Assembly: GCF_040869045.1 (NCBI RefSeq)
Contig: NC_090322.1
Span: forward strand, 176,404,672 to 176,468,671
Length of the DNA stretch: 64,000 nucleotides
Source of the DNA: Eurosta solidaginis
Lineage: Eukaryota; Arthropoda; Insecta; Diptera; Tephritidae
Direction: 5' to 3'
Below the pieces are notes generated by a model. The model was given only the letters and a program-made list of their open reading frames with translations, made no database searches and was not told where the DNA came from. Numbering within the stretch: the stretch's first letter is position 1; every line of letters starts with the position of its first letter. Below are positions 1-11,500 of this stretch, one piece after another. The position numbers and the translations under genes were made by a program.

Positions 1-44
1 CGATTTAAAAATATGTAATTGGATTTAAATTTTTTTTCGAAACG

Positions 45-714
45 TGTACTCTTGGTAAGCAATCAGTAGAAATAAATAATGGACTTCCTCAAGGTAGTTG
101 TTTATCGCCTACACTTTTTAATATTTATACAGCTAAATTACATAGCATTAATGATGATAATACTTTGCTTTTTCAATATGCTGATGATCTTGCAATTGTT
201 TGTTATGGCAATAAGAAAAAAAATATTTTAGATAATTTGAAAAATAAGATAGAAGAATTAAGTAGCTTTTGTAACTCACTGCATCTTAGTTTCAATATTA
301 GTAAAACCAAAATAATGTATATGTCAAAAATAAAGAAGAATTTTAATATATCAATCAATGGTACTCATATTGAACAAGTAGTAAGCATTAAATGGTTGGG
401 TAGAACTGTTAGTTCTAATTCAACTATCAAGGATCAGGTAGCCTACTACTATTAAAAATGGCATTAAACCTTCAACAGCTTTAAATATATATAAAACTTA
501 TGTTAGATCTAAAGCGGAATATGTATATACTACTTTTGAGAATCTACCTAAAACATATAATAAGCAACTTCAGACTGTACAAAATGATACCCTCCGAAGG
601 TGTTTGGGGGTTCCACCCAACACTCCAATTTACATGAGATACGCGTTAGCCTGTGAACTTTAACCTGCTAAAAGGGCCATATGGCTTACTGCAAAGGAGC
701 TTGTAAAACAATGG
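45..714 (+). pseudogene. LINE reverse transcriptase fragment (motifs B, C and thumb)
   Basis: From about 45 the frame reads through the RT template-grip motif LPQGSCLSPTLFNIY and reaches the catalytic YADD (183-194), open to a stop at 455. The polypeptide then continues in another frame (about 440-660) with a thumb-like segment containing LRRCLGVPPNTPIY, which ends at an in-frame stop. The N-terminal RT motifs and the endonuclease lie left of the window. The frameshift and stop make it non-functional. It would have copied the element's RNA at the target site. Confidence 0.8.
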
Positions 715-717
715 TTC

Positions 718-1422
718 ATTAATCCGATTTTGAAATTAAATATACAGAATAACATACTCAATAAGTCAAGCTATAGTAATACATATTATAAATTTATTGA
801 TATTTTCAATCAAATTAATACTAACCTAAGTTTTGAAAAACATTCAAATATTAAATTCATTGCGTCTGAGCTACACAGCTCTAAATCTCAATTCTCTAAT
901 ACTGAACTTAAGTCTTTTTTCTTGGAAAAATATAATTTCTATCAAAATTTAGGTTTTCGGATATTGGCCACTGATGCGTCGGTCACAGAAAGTAAAGTAG
1001 GTTGTGCGGTATATGATACTGAACTTAATATTTCTTATTTATATAATCTCAATGGCAATTATGCATCTATGTTTGGTGAACTTGTTGCCATTAGGCAAGC
1101 GATTATAATTTCAATTAAATATCATTTTAAAAAAGTATGTATATTTTGTGATAGTTTACAAGCCATAAAAGCTCTGAACTGTAATGTAACCACCAATTTT
1201 TTAATTGCTGAAATCCATAATATCATTAGTAATTCAAATATTGAGGATATTGTAGTTATTTGGGTACCTAGCCATGTGGGTATTAATTGTAATGAAAAAG
1301 CCGATTTGGCAGCTAAAACTGCTGTAACAACTGGTACTACTCTGAATACTGATCTTACACCCAATGAAGCACTCATGAGAATAAGCAAAGCTCTCTGGTA
1401 TGAGCTGAAAGAGGAAATTTAG
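718..1422 (+). pseudogene. LINE RNase H domain
   Basis: This segment continues the RT polypeptide and carries a type I RNase H fold. The acidic residues are present in order: ATDAS, FGELVAIRQA, FCDSLQAIKAL and the terminal NEKADLAAK, with the conserved WVPSHVGI before the last. The four-residue D-E-D-D set therefore looks intact in this piece, although the surrounding ORF is broken at both ends. RNase H here would remove the RNA strand during target-primed reverse transcription. No good ATG marks its start, because it is an internal part of a polyprotein. Confidence 0.8.
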
Positions 1423-1751
1423 GTTCATGTAAAGATTGGGAAGTTGATATAATACATTTTGTATCTATTAAAGAAAGAAATCCATGGTTCAAATCTAAAA
1501 AGTTTAATTTTAATACTTATGACCCTAAACTATTAAACAGACTATTAATTGCACGTACATATGAAAGAGACTATCTTAGCAAATTTAAAGCAAATATTTC
1601 AGATCAGTGTAATGTATGTAATACCATAGAAACTGCTGAACATCTTGTTTTCCATTGCACCAAGTTTGATGGAGTAAGAAACAAATATAACATTTTCAAA
1701 AAATTTAATACATTAAATGAATTATTTTATATGAAGAATGTGGATAATTAA
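1415..1751 (+). pseudogene. LINE ORF2 C-terminal tail with Cys/His motif
   Basis: After a frameshift near 1418 the frame stays open to TAA at 1749-1751. It contains CNVCNTIETAEHLVFHC, the C-x2-C-x(n)-H-x4-C arrangement usual at the C-terminus of I-, Jockey- and LOA-type ORF2 proteins. It is the natural end of the protein encoded by the two previous segments. Confidence 0.7.
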
Positions 1752-1752
1752 T

Positions 1753-2210
1753 GATTTATTATCCTTTTTACATGAGACAAGGTTAGACAAGGTTCTATAG
1801 TTATTATTTTATGTTGAAATATATATAAGAAAATTACTCAAAGAAATATAAGTAAGAAGATATTAAATAATTGGTTTATTGCTTTGCTTGGAAGCATTTT
1901 ACTTTGTTTGAATTTGTTTTAATTTTTTGTATGTGTTACTTTTTTTTTGCGGCATATGTTAAATATGTATTAAACTTTAAACTAATAACTAAATGTTTAA
2001 AAAAAAAGTAAATAAAAAAAATGTATAATCAAAAAGTCAATAAATAGTTAAAGAAAAAAAAAATTGGAAAGAAGAAAAATTTACATTTAAAAAAAAATAT
2101 ATAACTGTTATATATTAAAGTAAAAATGTATACTAAGATATAAAATATTCAGGAAAAAAAAAATAGTGGAAAAAAAATGTAATACAAAAAAAAAAAAAAT
2201 TATAAATAAA

Positions 2211-2253
<43 letters not shown>
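1753..2253. repeat. A/T-rich 3' region with (TA)n microsatellite
   Basis: Poly-A-like and A/T-rich sequence follows the LINE and ends with an uninterrupted TA dinucleotide run at about 2215-2253 (roughly 19 units). No coding potential is seen. Confidence 0.7.
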
Positions 2254-2258
<5 letters not shown>

Positions 2259-3505
2259 TATATATTCATTATAGGTTTGATAGCTAAGGTTATTTTATGT
2301 CATATAAGGGTTTTTCATGTAAAGTATGTATCTTTGAATTTTTTGTGTTCTTTGATTGAAAGATATTCATTTAATTTGTATGCCGCTCACTCTTGAGACC
2401 ATCAAACAACTTTCCAATGGAAGATTTTGTATAGCTGCCATGCAACGTTTAAGATATCAGCATTTATCAACATTTTGAATATTTTGTGCTCATGTCATAT
2501 TTGCATATTGTTGACGTATATACATGTAATCTGACTTTCGGATGGCCTTGATATTGGTGAAGGATTTGTCAGCTGTTTTATTTGATGGTGTACACGTGTA
2601 TAATTGTGGAAATTGTTGTAATTGTGGTACTTCACGATTCAATCGCAAGAGAAGAATTTCAAGACGCATTATATAAATGGTCAACTTTTTCCTAATACGG
2701 ATTTACATAAAGGAAATTATTAAAGGAAACTTTTGTGCGACGGGTATTTACATTGTAACATGTGTTAGCTGCTTAGGCACATCTACATGTTGCAAGTATT
2801 TTACCCTTATACGTTTGTTAACCTGGCGTTTTAAGAGGCAATTTAAGAGTCCTCTTGCCATTTATTGGAATTGAAAGATTCAATTCCCAAAACAGAAAAA
2901 AAAAATATAAGTGTCCTACCAAACATTTTTAGACTACGATGTTATTGCTCATTTAGAGTTAGAGAGCTCCACTTCTTACACTTCTTACTCACATATAATT
3001 TTGAATAATATGAAAATGCTCGAATTTTTTATGAAAGTGCCATGAAAAAGAACTCCCGTATGAAGCTCAGGCACTTGTGTATGATGAAAAAAATGTATAC
3101 TAACAATTTGACAACTAAAAATTACTCAAAAATATAATAGCACTGAAAAAAATTTGTAATCAAAACTTATTCATAAATAAAATTAAAATAGATAACTGAC
3201 CGCAGAGCTGAAATATATGCGGCATATGACCAAAGAATATAAGCAAAACTGTACCAAAAGAAGACTTCAGAGGAGGAACTTTATATGATAATAGCTAATT
3301 ATCCTCAAGGGAAGTCACTAAGTAGTGATACAAATTTCTGGTTCGGAACTAGACCTAGAGTGCCAAATAAATACTCTTTTGTTAGTAGCTATATTTGCAA
3401 TTATAAAATAAGTATGCCTTATTTCAACACTATTCCACCAGCCCGGAACTATTCACTTTTAGTATGATTATTGAAAACCAAATTCCGACGATACATATAA
3501 AATAT
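2254..3505. other. Gene-free A/T-rich intergenic DNA
   Basis: Only short reading frames without recognisable motifs are present (for example around 2490-2874 and 3285-3467). I see nothing that supports a gene or a defined repeat here. Confidence 0.5.
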
Positions 3506-4022
3506 TGTTACGAATATTAGCAACTCTAAGGGGTATTGCCATCTCTAAGCCGATGCTAAACAGTAACTTGCATGCACATCCATAAATCAATCATTATGTA
3601 TCTACACAAACGAATCAATAAATTATGTCTACACATAAGTACGTACACGCAGGGAGAAACAGTGCACAAACACATGCATATATCTTATCTGAGATGCTCC
3701 TGAAAGTATGCAATTGTAATTGTGGAAGTGTCGCTCACAACTACGCGCGCATATGAGAAGCTATGCACATATGGCAGTAACTAAGTAAATTCTGGAAGCG
3801 CCTAGAAGATGCAACGAGGAAATCACAGAGCATAAAAGCACCATAGGTAAAGGCGCTAAGTTCAGTTTTCGATTAAGCACGCTATCTGTCGGGCAATAGT
3901 AGAGTAGGGCCAGTAAAGGCCATTTTGCATTATTAAATATTGCAGTTATTTATTCAACAGTTTAGTGATTCGAACCTTAGTAGAAGATTTTAAATAAGCG
4001 GAATTGCAGTAAATTCGTTACA
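3506..4022 (+). repeat. 5' LTR of Gypsy-type element 1
   Basis: It pairs with 6831-7353 over its whole length with scattered differences. It starts TGTTACG and ends GTTACA. The primer-binding site TGGTGTCAGAAG begins at about 4025; I did not assign the tRNA. Confidence 0.9.
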
Positions 4023-4073
4023 ATTGGTGTCAGAAGAGGAATTGTTGAAAAAATTCCAGAGGACAACAAGGAC

Positions 4074-6176
4074 ATGGCAAAGTTAAGTGAATTGAGGATC
4101 CTGCAACTAAAGAAGGAGTTGGAGAACCGTGGATTGAATACAACCGGCAATAAACTCGAACTTCAGGCACGATTACGAGAGGGAATGGAATTAGAAGGAA
4201 TTGACGTGGAAGAGTATGTCTTTCATCTTGATGGCGATGAGACAACAAAATTGGAGGAGAAAAATGACACACCGCAGACAATGCCGAACACAGACTTGAA
4301 CATGATATTGACTGCAATAACTGCTCAAACATCGACAATGTCAACTCAACTGGAAGAACAGAAAACGTATATGTCATCACAGATGGAATCACAGGAGACA
4401 CGTATAGCATCTCAACTGGAATCGCAGGAGAACCGTATAACATCGAAGATTGAAGCACAAGAGGAACGAATATCCGAAATGTCGGCACAAATATCAGCGC
4501 AGATCTCTGCACAACTGGAAGAGCAAGAAGGACGTATTTCTTCGAAGATGGAGGGCAAGACTCAAAAATTTTGCAATTAGATTCAGTTTGAGAAGACCGC
4601 AGCAGTGAACAACTGGAGTGCTGAAGATAAAGTTGCTGCACTATTCGTGGCATTGAAAAGATCTGCTGCTGAAATCCTACATACTATTCCCGAGGAAGAG
4701 CGGAACAACTATGAAGCATTGATGGCAGCTGTCGAGAGACGTTATGGAAGCGAGCATAGAAAACAGATATACCAAATGGAATCACAGGAGACACGTATAG
4801 CATCTCAACTGGAATCGCAGGAGAACCGTATAACTTCGAAGATTGAAGCACAAGAGGCACGAATATCCGAAATGTCGGCACAAATATCAGCGCAGATCTC
4901 TGCACAACTGGAAGAACAAGAAGGACGTATTTCTTCGAAGATGGAGGCGCAAGACACACAAATTTTGCAACTTGAGAACAAAATCGGTGCCGAGATTGAA
5001 ACATTGCGAGGTCATATACAGGAGTTCCAACTAAATCGGCCAGCTGTTTCAGCAAGCAATACGAAGGTAAAAACTCCATCTTTTGACGGCTCTGTTCCTT
5101 TCCAGGTGTTTAAGATTCAGTTTGAGAAGACCGCAGCAGTGAACAACTGGAGTGTTGAAGATAAAGTTGCTGCACTATTCGTGGCATTGAAAGGATCTGC
5201 TGCTGAAATCCTACAGACTATTCCCGAGGGAGAGTAGAACAACTATGAAGCATTGATGGCCGCTGTCGCGAGACGTTATGGAAGCGAGCATAGAAAACAG
5301 ATATACCAAATGGAGTTACTGAACCGCTTCCAGAAGCCTGGTGAGACATTGCAAGAGTTTGCGTCGGATGTTGAAAGGCTGGCACATTTAGCGAATGCGG
5401 ACGCACTCGTGGAATACACTGAAAGGGTAAAGATTCAGAGCTTTATAAATGGCATACGGGACGTCGAAACAAAGCGAGCTACATACGCAAACCCAAAGCA
5501 AACATTCGCAGAAACGGTTTCACAAGCTCTGATTCAGGAAACAGCGTCGCTTCTGTGTAAGCCAGTTTTCAAAGCACGCCGTGTGGAAGTAGAAAGGCCA
5601 GAGTGGGTAGACGTAATATTGGAGGCGCTGAAAGGATCGCAAAAGCGGAGTGAGAGAGTTATCAAATGCTTCAAATGCGGGAAGCCCGGTCACATTGCAC
5701 GTCATTGCGATCTTGATCTTAGTGGTTGCAACAGAATGAGTGGTCTTAATAACAAAGATGGAAGGGATGAGCAAGAGCGAGTAAGATGTAGAGATCGAGA
5801 GCTAGCTCCAGCTATTGAATGTCCTGTGATATCTGTGTCGCAAATTGGTAGAAAATCGAGCAGTTTTGCCGCCAAAGGAAAGCTGGATGGCAAGGAGCGT
5901 GTACTGACTGTAAATACGGGCGCATCTCACTCCGTAATCCGATCTGATTTGATCAATAGGAGAGTAAAGCCATTACCTGGAACAAGGTTGCGTACGGTCA
6001 CAGGCGAGTATAACCAAGTCCAGGGAGAAGTGGTATGTGAAGTCTTAATTGGGGAGGTCATGGTTCTACACAAATTCGTTGTGGCAGAGATCGTTGATGA
6101 AGTCATATTGGGAGTGGATTTCTTAGTTGACTATGACATCAGGATCGATAGAATAGAGAAGGATTATGCAGTATAA
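4074..6176 (+). pseudogene. gag-protease of Gypsy-type element 1, with internal duplication and stops
   Basis: ATG at 4074 begins a SAP-like N-terminus, then a glutamine-rich coiled coil of repeated SQLE/AQEERI units, a retrotransposon gag core (AALFVALK...NNYEALMAAVERRYG), a CCHC knuckle CFKCGKPGHIARHC (about 5668-5709) and a retropepsin. The segment 4378-4560 is repeated at about 4777-4955, and 4585-4775 resembles 5112-5310, so a ~530-bp tandem duplication lies inside gag. Stops at 4578-4580 and 5235-5237 break the frame. The protease active site reads VNTGAS where DTG or DSG is expected, so the catalytic aspartate codon is changed. The copy cannot make functional proteins. Confidence 0.85.
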
Positions 6177-6503
6177 GAACCAGGATGTGCCACTTAACTT
6201 CAGTTTGGAAAAAAGGTTCATCAGTAAGCGAGTGCTGGTGGAGGGGATTCGACTGAGACCACGAAAGTCAAGGAAAGTAGATCGAGCAAAGGTTGATGGA
6301 ACAAATGGACCAAACAAATCAAAACCGAAGGTACCTGTGAGAAACACTGGCATTGAAAAGCCCTAACGGACGCAATAAAACGAAGGAAAGAATTTCGCAG
6401 AAAGAATGCAAGGGTGGTTTCAAGCCAGGGCACACTACTGTTGTGAAGCGTCGGGCAAGCAAAATCAATCCTTCAAGATCAAGCTCTGCGAAGTAGTTCT
6501 TCA

Positions 6504-6800
6504 TTGATCAAACAACAGAGTGCGAGGGAACGATCCAGGATAATGAGTAGTAAGATGAAACGCAGGTTCTATGAGAACAATAATTCGAAAGGTTTCTTGG
6601 AGAGAGATTTGGTACTGTTATACAACCCTCACCGGCGGAAAGGTGTTCCATCCAAATATCGGTGCAGTTGCGAAGGCCGGTACAGAGTTGTGAAGAGGAT
6701 CAGTGATGTCATCTACCGCATACAAGCAATTGGGAAACCACGAAATAGAAGAGTGGTAAATTTGGAGATGCTAGCAGCGGTTAGATCGAGAGTTGTCTGA
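6504..6800 (+). pseudogene. Integrase C-terminal remnant of Gypsy-type element 1
   Basis: The 98-residue frame holds a C-terminal integrase domain typical of Gypsy elements, with LLYNPHRRKG followed by the GRYRVVKRISDVIYRIQ strand pattern. The catalytic core and zinc domain are absent. The deletion that removed RT to integrase must lie between about 6180 and 6500, where only short coding scraps remain. It ends just before the purine tract and 3' LTR. Confidence 0.75.
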
Positions 6801-6830
6801 TCGGGACGATCAGACTTAGGTGGAGGGCAG

Positions 6831-7353
6831 TGTTACGAATATTAGCAAACACTAAGGGGTATTGCCATCTCTAAGCCGATGCTAAATAGTGAGTTGCATG
6901 CGCATCCATAAATCAATCATTATCTATCTACACAAACGAATCAATAAATTATGTCTACACATATGTACGTCCACACAGGGAGAAACAGTGCACAAACACA
7001 TGCATGTATCTTATCTGAGATGCTCCCGAAAGTATGCAATTGTAATTGTTGAAGTGTCGCTCACAAATACGCGCGCATATGAGAAGCTATACACATAATT
7101 ATTTGGCAGTAACTAAGCAAATTCTGGAAGCGCCTAGAAGATGCAACGAGAAAATCACAGAGTATAAAAGCACCAAAGGTAGAGGCGCTAAGTTCAGTTT
7201 TCGATTAAGCACGCTATCTGTCGGGCAATAGTAGAGTACTTTAATAAAGGCCATTTTGCATTATTAAATATTGCAGTTATTTATTCAACAGTTTAGTGAT
7301 TCGAACCTTAGTAGAAGATTTTAAATAAACGGAATTGCAGTAAATTCGTTCCA
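6831..7353 (+). repeat. 3' LTR of Gypsy-type element 1
   Basis: Counterpart of 3506-4022. A few small indels make it 523 bp rather than 517, and the last bases read GTTCCA rather than GTTACA. It is followed by the ATAT target duplication. Confidence 0.9.
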
Positions 7354-8768
7354 ATATGTTACTACAAAAACTGAGGCTATAGGCCAATGTAATTTTTCGC
7401 AACTTTCAGAATTAAATTTATTGGCTCTTGTACGTTGACGATATATATAACTATGTACGTAATATTTTAAGCAAACATTTTGTAACTTGAAACCAAATCT
7501 TCAACTTTTCCCGACTTCAAACAATTAAATTTTTAAATTTTTTTTTTTAAGTACAAAATTCATAATTTCAGTGCACATAAATATTGTACATGTATTGTGA
7601 TTTGCACTTGCATATAAAAAACTTTGAACAGCACTGACTTTGAATGTTTCGGGGTATCTAAGTATTATTTTAACACAGCCCTACATAAAACATCTTGAAG
7701 GTATTTTCCACTTCCTATATCACTTTCAACTTAAGCTAAGGTCACACTGAGCTGCACTACACTGCGCTTCAAAATATTATTTGCATGTATTATTATGGAA
7801 CAATTCACACCTAGCGGCAGCAGCACTACGCGACGCGGCCATGAGCGGCAATGTTGATCAAATAGGCAAAAAAGTGAAGCGCCGCTGCCGCTACATGTCG
7901 CGCCGCTAAGTGTGCACGCACCTTTATGCTGCATGCTGCATCTATTCATAAGTTTTACTCGTTTCCGTTTCATAATTAGTACATACATAAATACAGACAA
8001 TTTGGGAGCAAACTACGACAATTTTAATGATATTTATTAAATAGAGCAAATTCCTACAATGCGGCTGTTATACACTGCTTTTTTAAACGGTCCTAATTCT
8101 TAATAATTTTTACCGACTACTTGAAGCCGAAGACGCCATTACTAGTTCGTGCCACCATTAGCCGACTCTTGCGACGAACACGCTATTTTATCACATGCTT
8201 GCAAGATCAAACAAGTTGTTATTAAAACGGTTTTCCAAATATGCAGAAATAATAAACATATGTACGTATGTATTTTATAAAAAAAAACTCGATTCTAAAC
8301 TATATTGAATCATTTTCTTTCAATTTGGTAAATATTTCCGTAAAACTGTTAGACATTCCCAAATACCTTTACTAAAGTTAGCTGTGTGAGGGTTTCGTTA
8401 CATTCTATGTATGCTAATTACTTTGAGAATTTACCGACTTCCTTTTTAATATTTCACTATTTTACATACAAAGCTTTCACTCTTATTAATCAATTTTACT
8501 TTTGTAGCAACACATTTTAATGAAACACGACATAAATTAAAATTTCTATTTAAAACAAATGAATTAAACCGCACTCAAATCCACTTTTAACTTCGTCACA
8601 TCACTTTGCGCAATTTGAATTGTTTTCCGTTCCATAACGAATGTTCTGTTCCAGCAAAGTGTTGCCGAGATTAATGCAAACTAAATGTTGTTTGCGACTG
8701 GGGGTTACATGTACAATAATACAAACATAGCTAAAGTTAAAGGGCTAATTAAACTGCCTTACCTTTGT
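7354..8768. other. Intergenic DNA; includes a paralogue of the flank of the 9.6-19.4 kb insertion
   Basis: No gene is seen. The stretch about 8385-8512 is clearly related to 9595-9650 joined to 19381-19417 (shared GTTTCGTTAYATTCT and TCACTCTTATTAATCAATTT), so it looks like a partly empty paralogue of the LINE-stack insertion site. A GC-richer patch at about 7735-7925 has weak inverted ends beginning AAGGT and may be a small MITE; support is poor. Confidence 0.45.
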
Positions 8769-9074
8769 GTTGTGCTCTCAGAGAGCAGGTGTGAGAGTCG
8801 AGTTGCGAAATCATTGGCAGTCTGTTGGGATTGAAGCTTTTCGACGTCTAGCGTTCCTTGTGTTTTTTGTTCCTTGGTTTTAGCCGCGCTGAGGCAGGTG
8901 CGTATTTTGGCTGCAACGAGATAATGGTCCGAGTGGATGTTAGGTCCGAGTCGATGTTAGGTCCTCGGATCGTGCTCACATCTAAAATACTGGAGGCATG
9001 CCGTCCGTCTATCACAACGTGATCGATCAGATTGCGGGTATTTCGATCAGGAGACAGTACTTTCGCCTAGTTCG
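8769..9074 (-). mobile_element. RTE-like LINE fragment including the same LINE/LINE junction as at 12.17 kb
   Basis: It aligns almost base for base with 11908-12190 and encodes on the minus strand the same endonuclease C-terminal region. At the right end it also contains AGTACTTTCGCCTA plus a few bases of the flanking LOA-like element, as at 12174-12190. There is a small internal tandem duplication near 8930-8957. Because it carries the insertion junction, it is better explained by DNA duplication of the composite than by an independent retrotransposition. Confidence 0.75.
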
Positions 9075-9216
9075 CCCTAACGAAATAGTTATGGCGTTAG
9101 CGTTATGATATGACACCATTAATCGATTACATTGATTTCCATACGGTAGGTCGATCAGCTGTTTTATCTGGTTATGGTTTTATGGTTATAAGTCACCATT
9201 AGTTGGCACTTAAGGG

Positions 9217-9586
9217 CCTGGGAAAGTTGACATAGCCATAACCATATTTTTACTTATCCATATCAATTAGCATCAATTATTGGTGCCTTAACCTAAAAAT
9301 CGTAAAATTTTCATAAAAATGAAGAAAACGCAAAAAATTACTAGCTTATTCCACAAACAATAAGTCTCTTAGTCAAATCGTATCCAAAGAAATAAATACA
9401 AAAAGTTGATAAATTCACCAACTATTTTTAGGTTATGTATATACCGAAAAATCAAAAACCAATTGGTTAGCTGTGCTATGGTTATGGCTAGCGCATTATG
9501 GTATGGCAACATTGACCAATTACATTGATTTCCATAAGGTTGGATCAGCTGTTTTATATGGATATGGATACGTCAACTTTGCTAGG
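9217..9586. mobile_element. MITE-like element with ~31-bp imperfect terminal inverted repeats
   Basis: The left end CCTGGGAAAGTTGACATAG (9217 onward) is the imperfect reverse complement of the right end ending at 9586 (...CGTCAACTTTGCTAGG); roughly 25 of 31 positions agree. There is no coding capacity. The right-end sequence also occurs outside the element as a direct, incomplete copy at about 9085-9185 (shared ACATTGATTTCCATA and CAGCTGTTTTAT). Confidence 0.5.
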
Positions 9587-9904
9587 GTTTTTAACTGTAT
9601 GAGAAGTTTCGTTATATTCTGTGAATGCTAACTACTCAGAGAGTTTACTTAGGTTAGGTTAGGTGGTAGCTGCCCTGATAAGGGAAGCTTACCTGTACAA
9701 CACGAAGGTCCGTTGTGATACCACATACAATAAAATAAAATAACGGTGACGTAGATCTAGCTACTTAGAGAATCGTTGGGTAGCAGCGATAAAGTTCCGA
9801 ATGATACCGATCTCAACCTTGGATAAATCCTCGGGAGATCCAAGTGAGTCGCGACCGAAGTACTTTCGCCTACTTACTTAATTGCCGCTTAACCGTCTAA
9901 ACGG

Positions 9905-11500
9905 TTATGGCCGTCCAACAAAGCGCTCCAGTCGCTCCTTCGCCAACCGGCGCCAATTGGTCACACCAAGGGAGTTTAAATCGTTTTCCACCTGGTCCTT
10001 CCAACGAAGTGGGGGCCGCCCTCTACCTCTGCTTCCATAGGCGGGTTCCGATAGAAACACTTTCTTGGCCGGATCATCATCTTTCATTCGCATAACATGG
10101 CCTAGCCAGCGCAGCCGCTGCGTTTTAATTCGCTGGACTATGTGGATGTCTGCGTATAGCTCGTACAGCTCATCATTAAATCTTCTTCGGTACTCGCCAT
10201 CGCCAACGCGTAGAGGTCCATAAATCTTTCGAAGAGCCGCTTCATCTGCTGTTGTCATGGTCCATGCTTCTGCTCCATATATCAGGACGGGTACGATAAG
10301 TGACTTGTAGAGTATGATTTTCGTTCGCCGAGAGAGGACTGTACTTTTCAATTGCCTACCTAGTCCAAAGTAGCATTTATTGGCAAGATGGATTCTTCGC
10401 TGGATTTCAGTGATGATGTTGTTGCTAGTGTTGATGCTGGTTCCCAAATAAACGAAGGATTTTACTATTTCAAAATTATGGCTGCCAACAGTAGCGTGGT
10501 TGCCAAGGGGCGTATGCGCTGACTCTTTGCTGGATGACAGCAGGTATTTCGTTTTGTCCTTATTCACCATCAAACCTATCTTTACCGCTTCTTTTTCCAG
10601 TTTGAAGTAAGCAGAACTAACAGCGCGGGTGTTTAGGCCGCTGATATCAATGTCATCAGCATATGCCAGTAATTGCACGCTTTTATACAATATTGTTCCA
10701 GTGCGGTTAAGTTCTGCAGCTAGTATAATTTTCTCCAGCATCAAATTAAAGAAATCGCACGATAAGTGGTCACCCTGTCTGAAACCTCGTTTAGTTTCGA
10801 ACGGCTCGGAGAGGTCCTTCCCAATTCTGACTGAGCTGATGGTGTTGCTCAACGTCATTTTGCACAGCCGTATAAGTTTTGCGGGGAAACCAAATTCAGA
10901 CATAGCGGCATATAGGCAGCTCCTTTTCGTGCTGTCGAAGGCTTTAAAGTCGACGAAGAGGTAATGTGTGTCGATTCTCTTTTCACGGGTTTTTTCCAAG
11001 ATTTGGCGCACTGTGAAAATCTGGTCGATGGTAGATTTACCAGGTCTGAAGCCGCACTGATAAGGTCCAATCAGCCGGTTCACGGTGGGCTTCAATCTTT
11101 CGCACAATACACTTGAGAGGGCCTTATATGCGATATTAAGATGGCTGATTCCACGATAGTTGGTACATTTTGCAGTATCCCCCTTCTTGTGGACTGGACA
11201 AAGAACACTTAGATTCCAATCGTCGGGCATACACTCCTCCGCCCATATTTTGCGAAGAAGCTGCTGCATGCGCATTACCAACTCCTCGCCGCCGTACTTG
11301 AATAGCTCCGCAGGCAATCCGTCAGCGCCAACGGCCTTGTTTTTCAATCTGGTTATTGCTATTCTAACTTCGTCATAATCGGGCGGGGGGACATATATTC
11401 CATCATCATCGATTGCGGAATCGGGTTCGTTATCTCTGCGCTGTGACGCGCTGCCTCCATTTAGGAGAGCAGAGAAGTGTTCCCTCCATAATCTAAGCAC
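9905..11500 (-). pseudogene. RTE-like reverse transcriptase ORF, 531 residues
   Basis: The long frame contains RT motifs in order: VGADGLPAELFKYGG, CTNYRGISHLNIAYKALS, CGFRPGKSTIDQIF, FVDFKAFDS, the RQGDHLSC turn and LLAYADDIDI with the catalytic YADD about 285 residues in. The C-terminal part carries RLRWLGHVMRM and GRGRPPLRWKDQV, typical of RTE-type proteins. Motif A reads FVDFKAFDS where two alanines are usual, suggesting a lost codon. The ATG at 11500 is not the true start: the polypeptide continues upstream in another frame into the endonuclease, so the copy is frameshifted. Confidence 0.85.

Larger units (their letters stand above)
1..1752 (+). mobile_element. I-type (RNase H-bearing) non-LTR retrotransposon remnant, 5' part outside window
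   Basis: Three consecutive reading-frame segments encode the back half of a LINE ORF2 in canonical order: reverse transcriptase, RNase H, then a Cys/His-containing C-terminal tail. The frame changes near 455 and 1418, and there is a stop near 661, so the copy is dead. AT content is much higher than in the LINEs at 9.6-19 kb, which suggests a different family or an older insertion. The tail stop at 1751 is followed by very A/T-rich DNA, plausibly the LINE 3' region. RNase H downstream of RT points to the I/LOA group; the clade is inferred from domain order only. Confidence 0.8.
3506..7353 (+). mobile_element. Gypsy-type LTR retrotransposon, internally deleted
   Basis: Two near-identical LTRs (3506-4022 and 6831-7353) begin with TGTTACGAATATTAG and end in CA. 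The 4-bp direct repeat ATAT lies outside both (3502-3505 and 7354-7357), so this is one complete insertion. The 5' LTR is followed by a primer-binding-site-like TGGTGTCAGAAG, and the 3' LTR is preceded by the purine tract AGGTGGAGGGCAG (about 6818-6830). Inside lie gag, zinc knuckle, protease and only the last part of integrase. RT, RNase H and most of integrase are missing. A related copy lies at about 59510-61410. Confidence 0.9.

Noticed and set aside
2490..3467. Several 60-65-residue frames in the 2.5-3.5 kb region
   Set aside because: Short, motif-free frames of the size expected by chance.
4030..4653. 207-residue minus-strand frame overlapping gag of Gypsy-type element 1
   Set aside because: Antisense shadow of the repetitive gag coiled coil; no motif of its own.
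7731..8000. Possible small gene near 7.8 kb
   Set aside because: GC-richer patch but no motif, no splice pattern, and weak inverted ends; more likely a repeat fragment.
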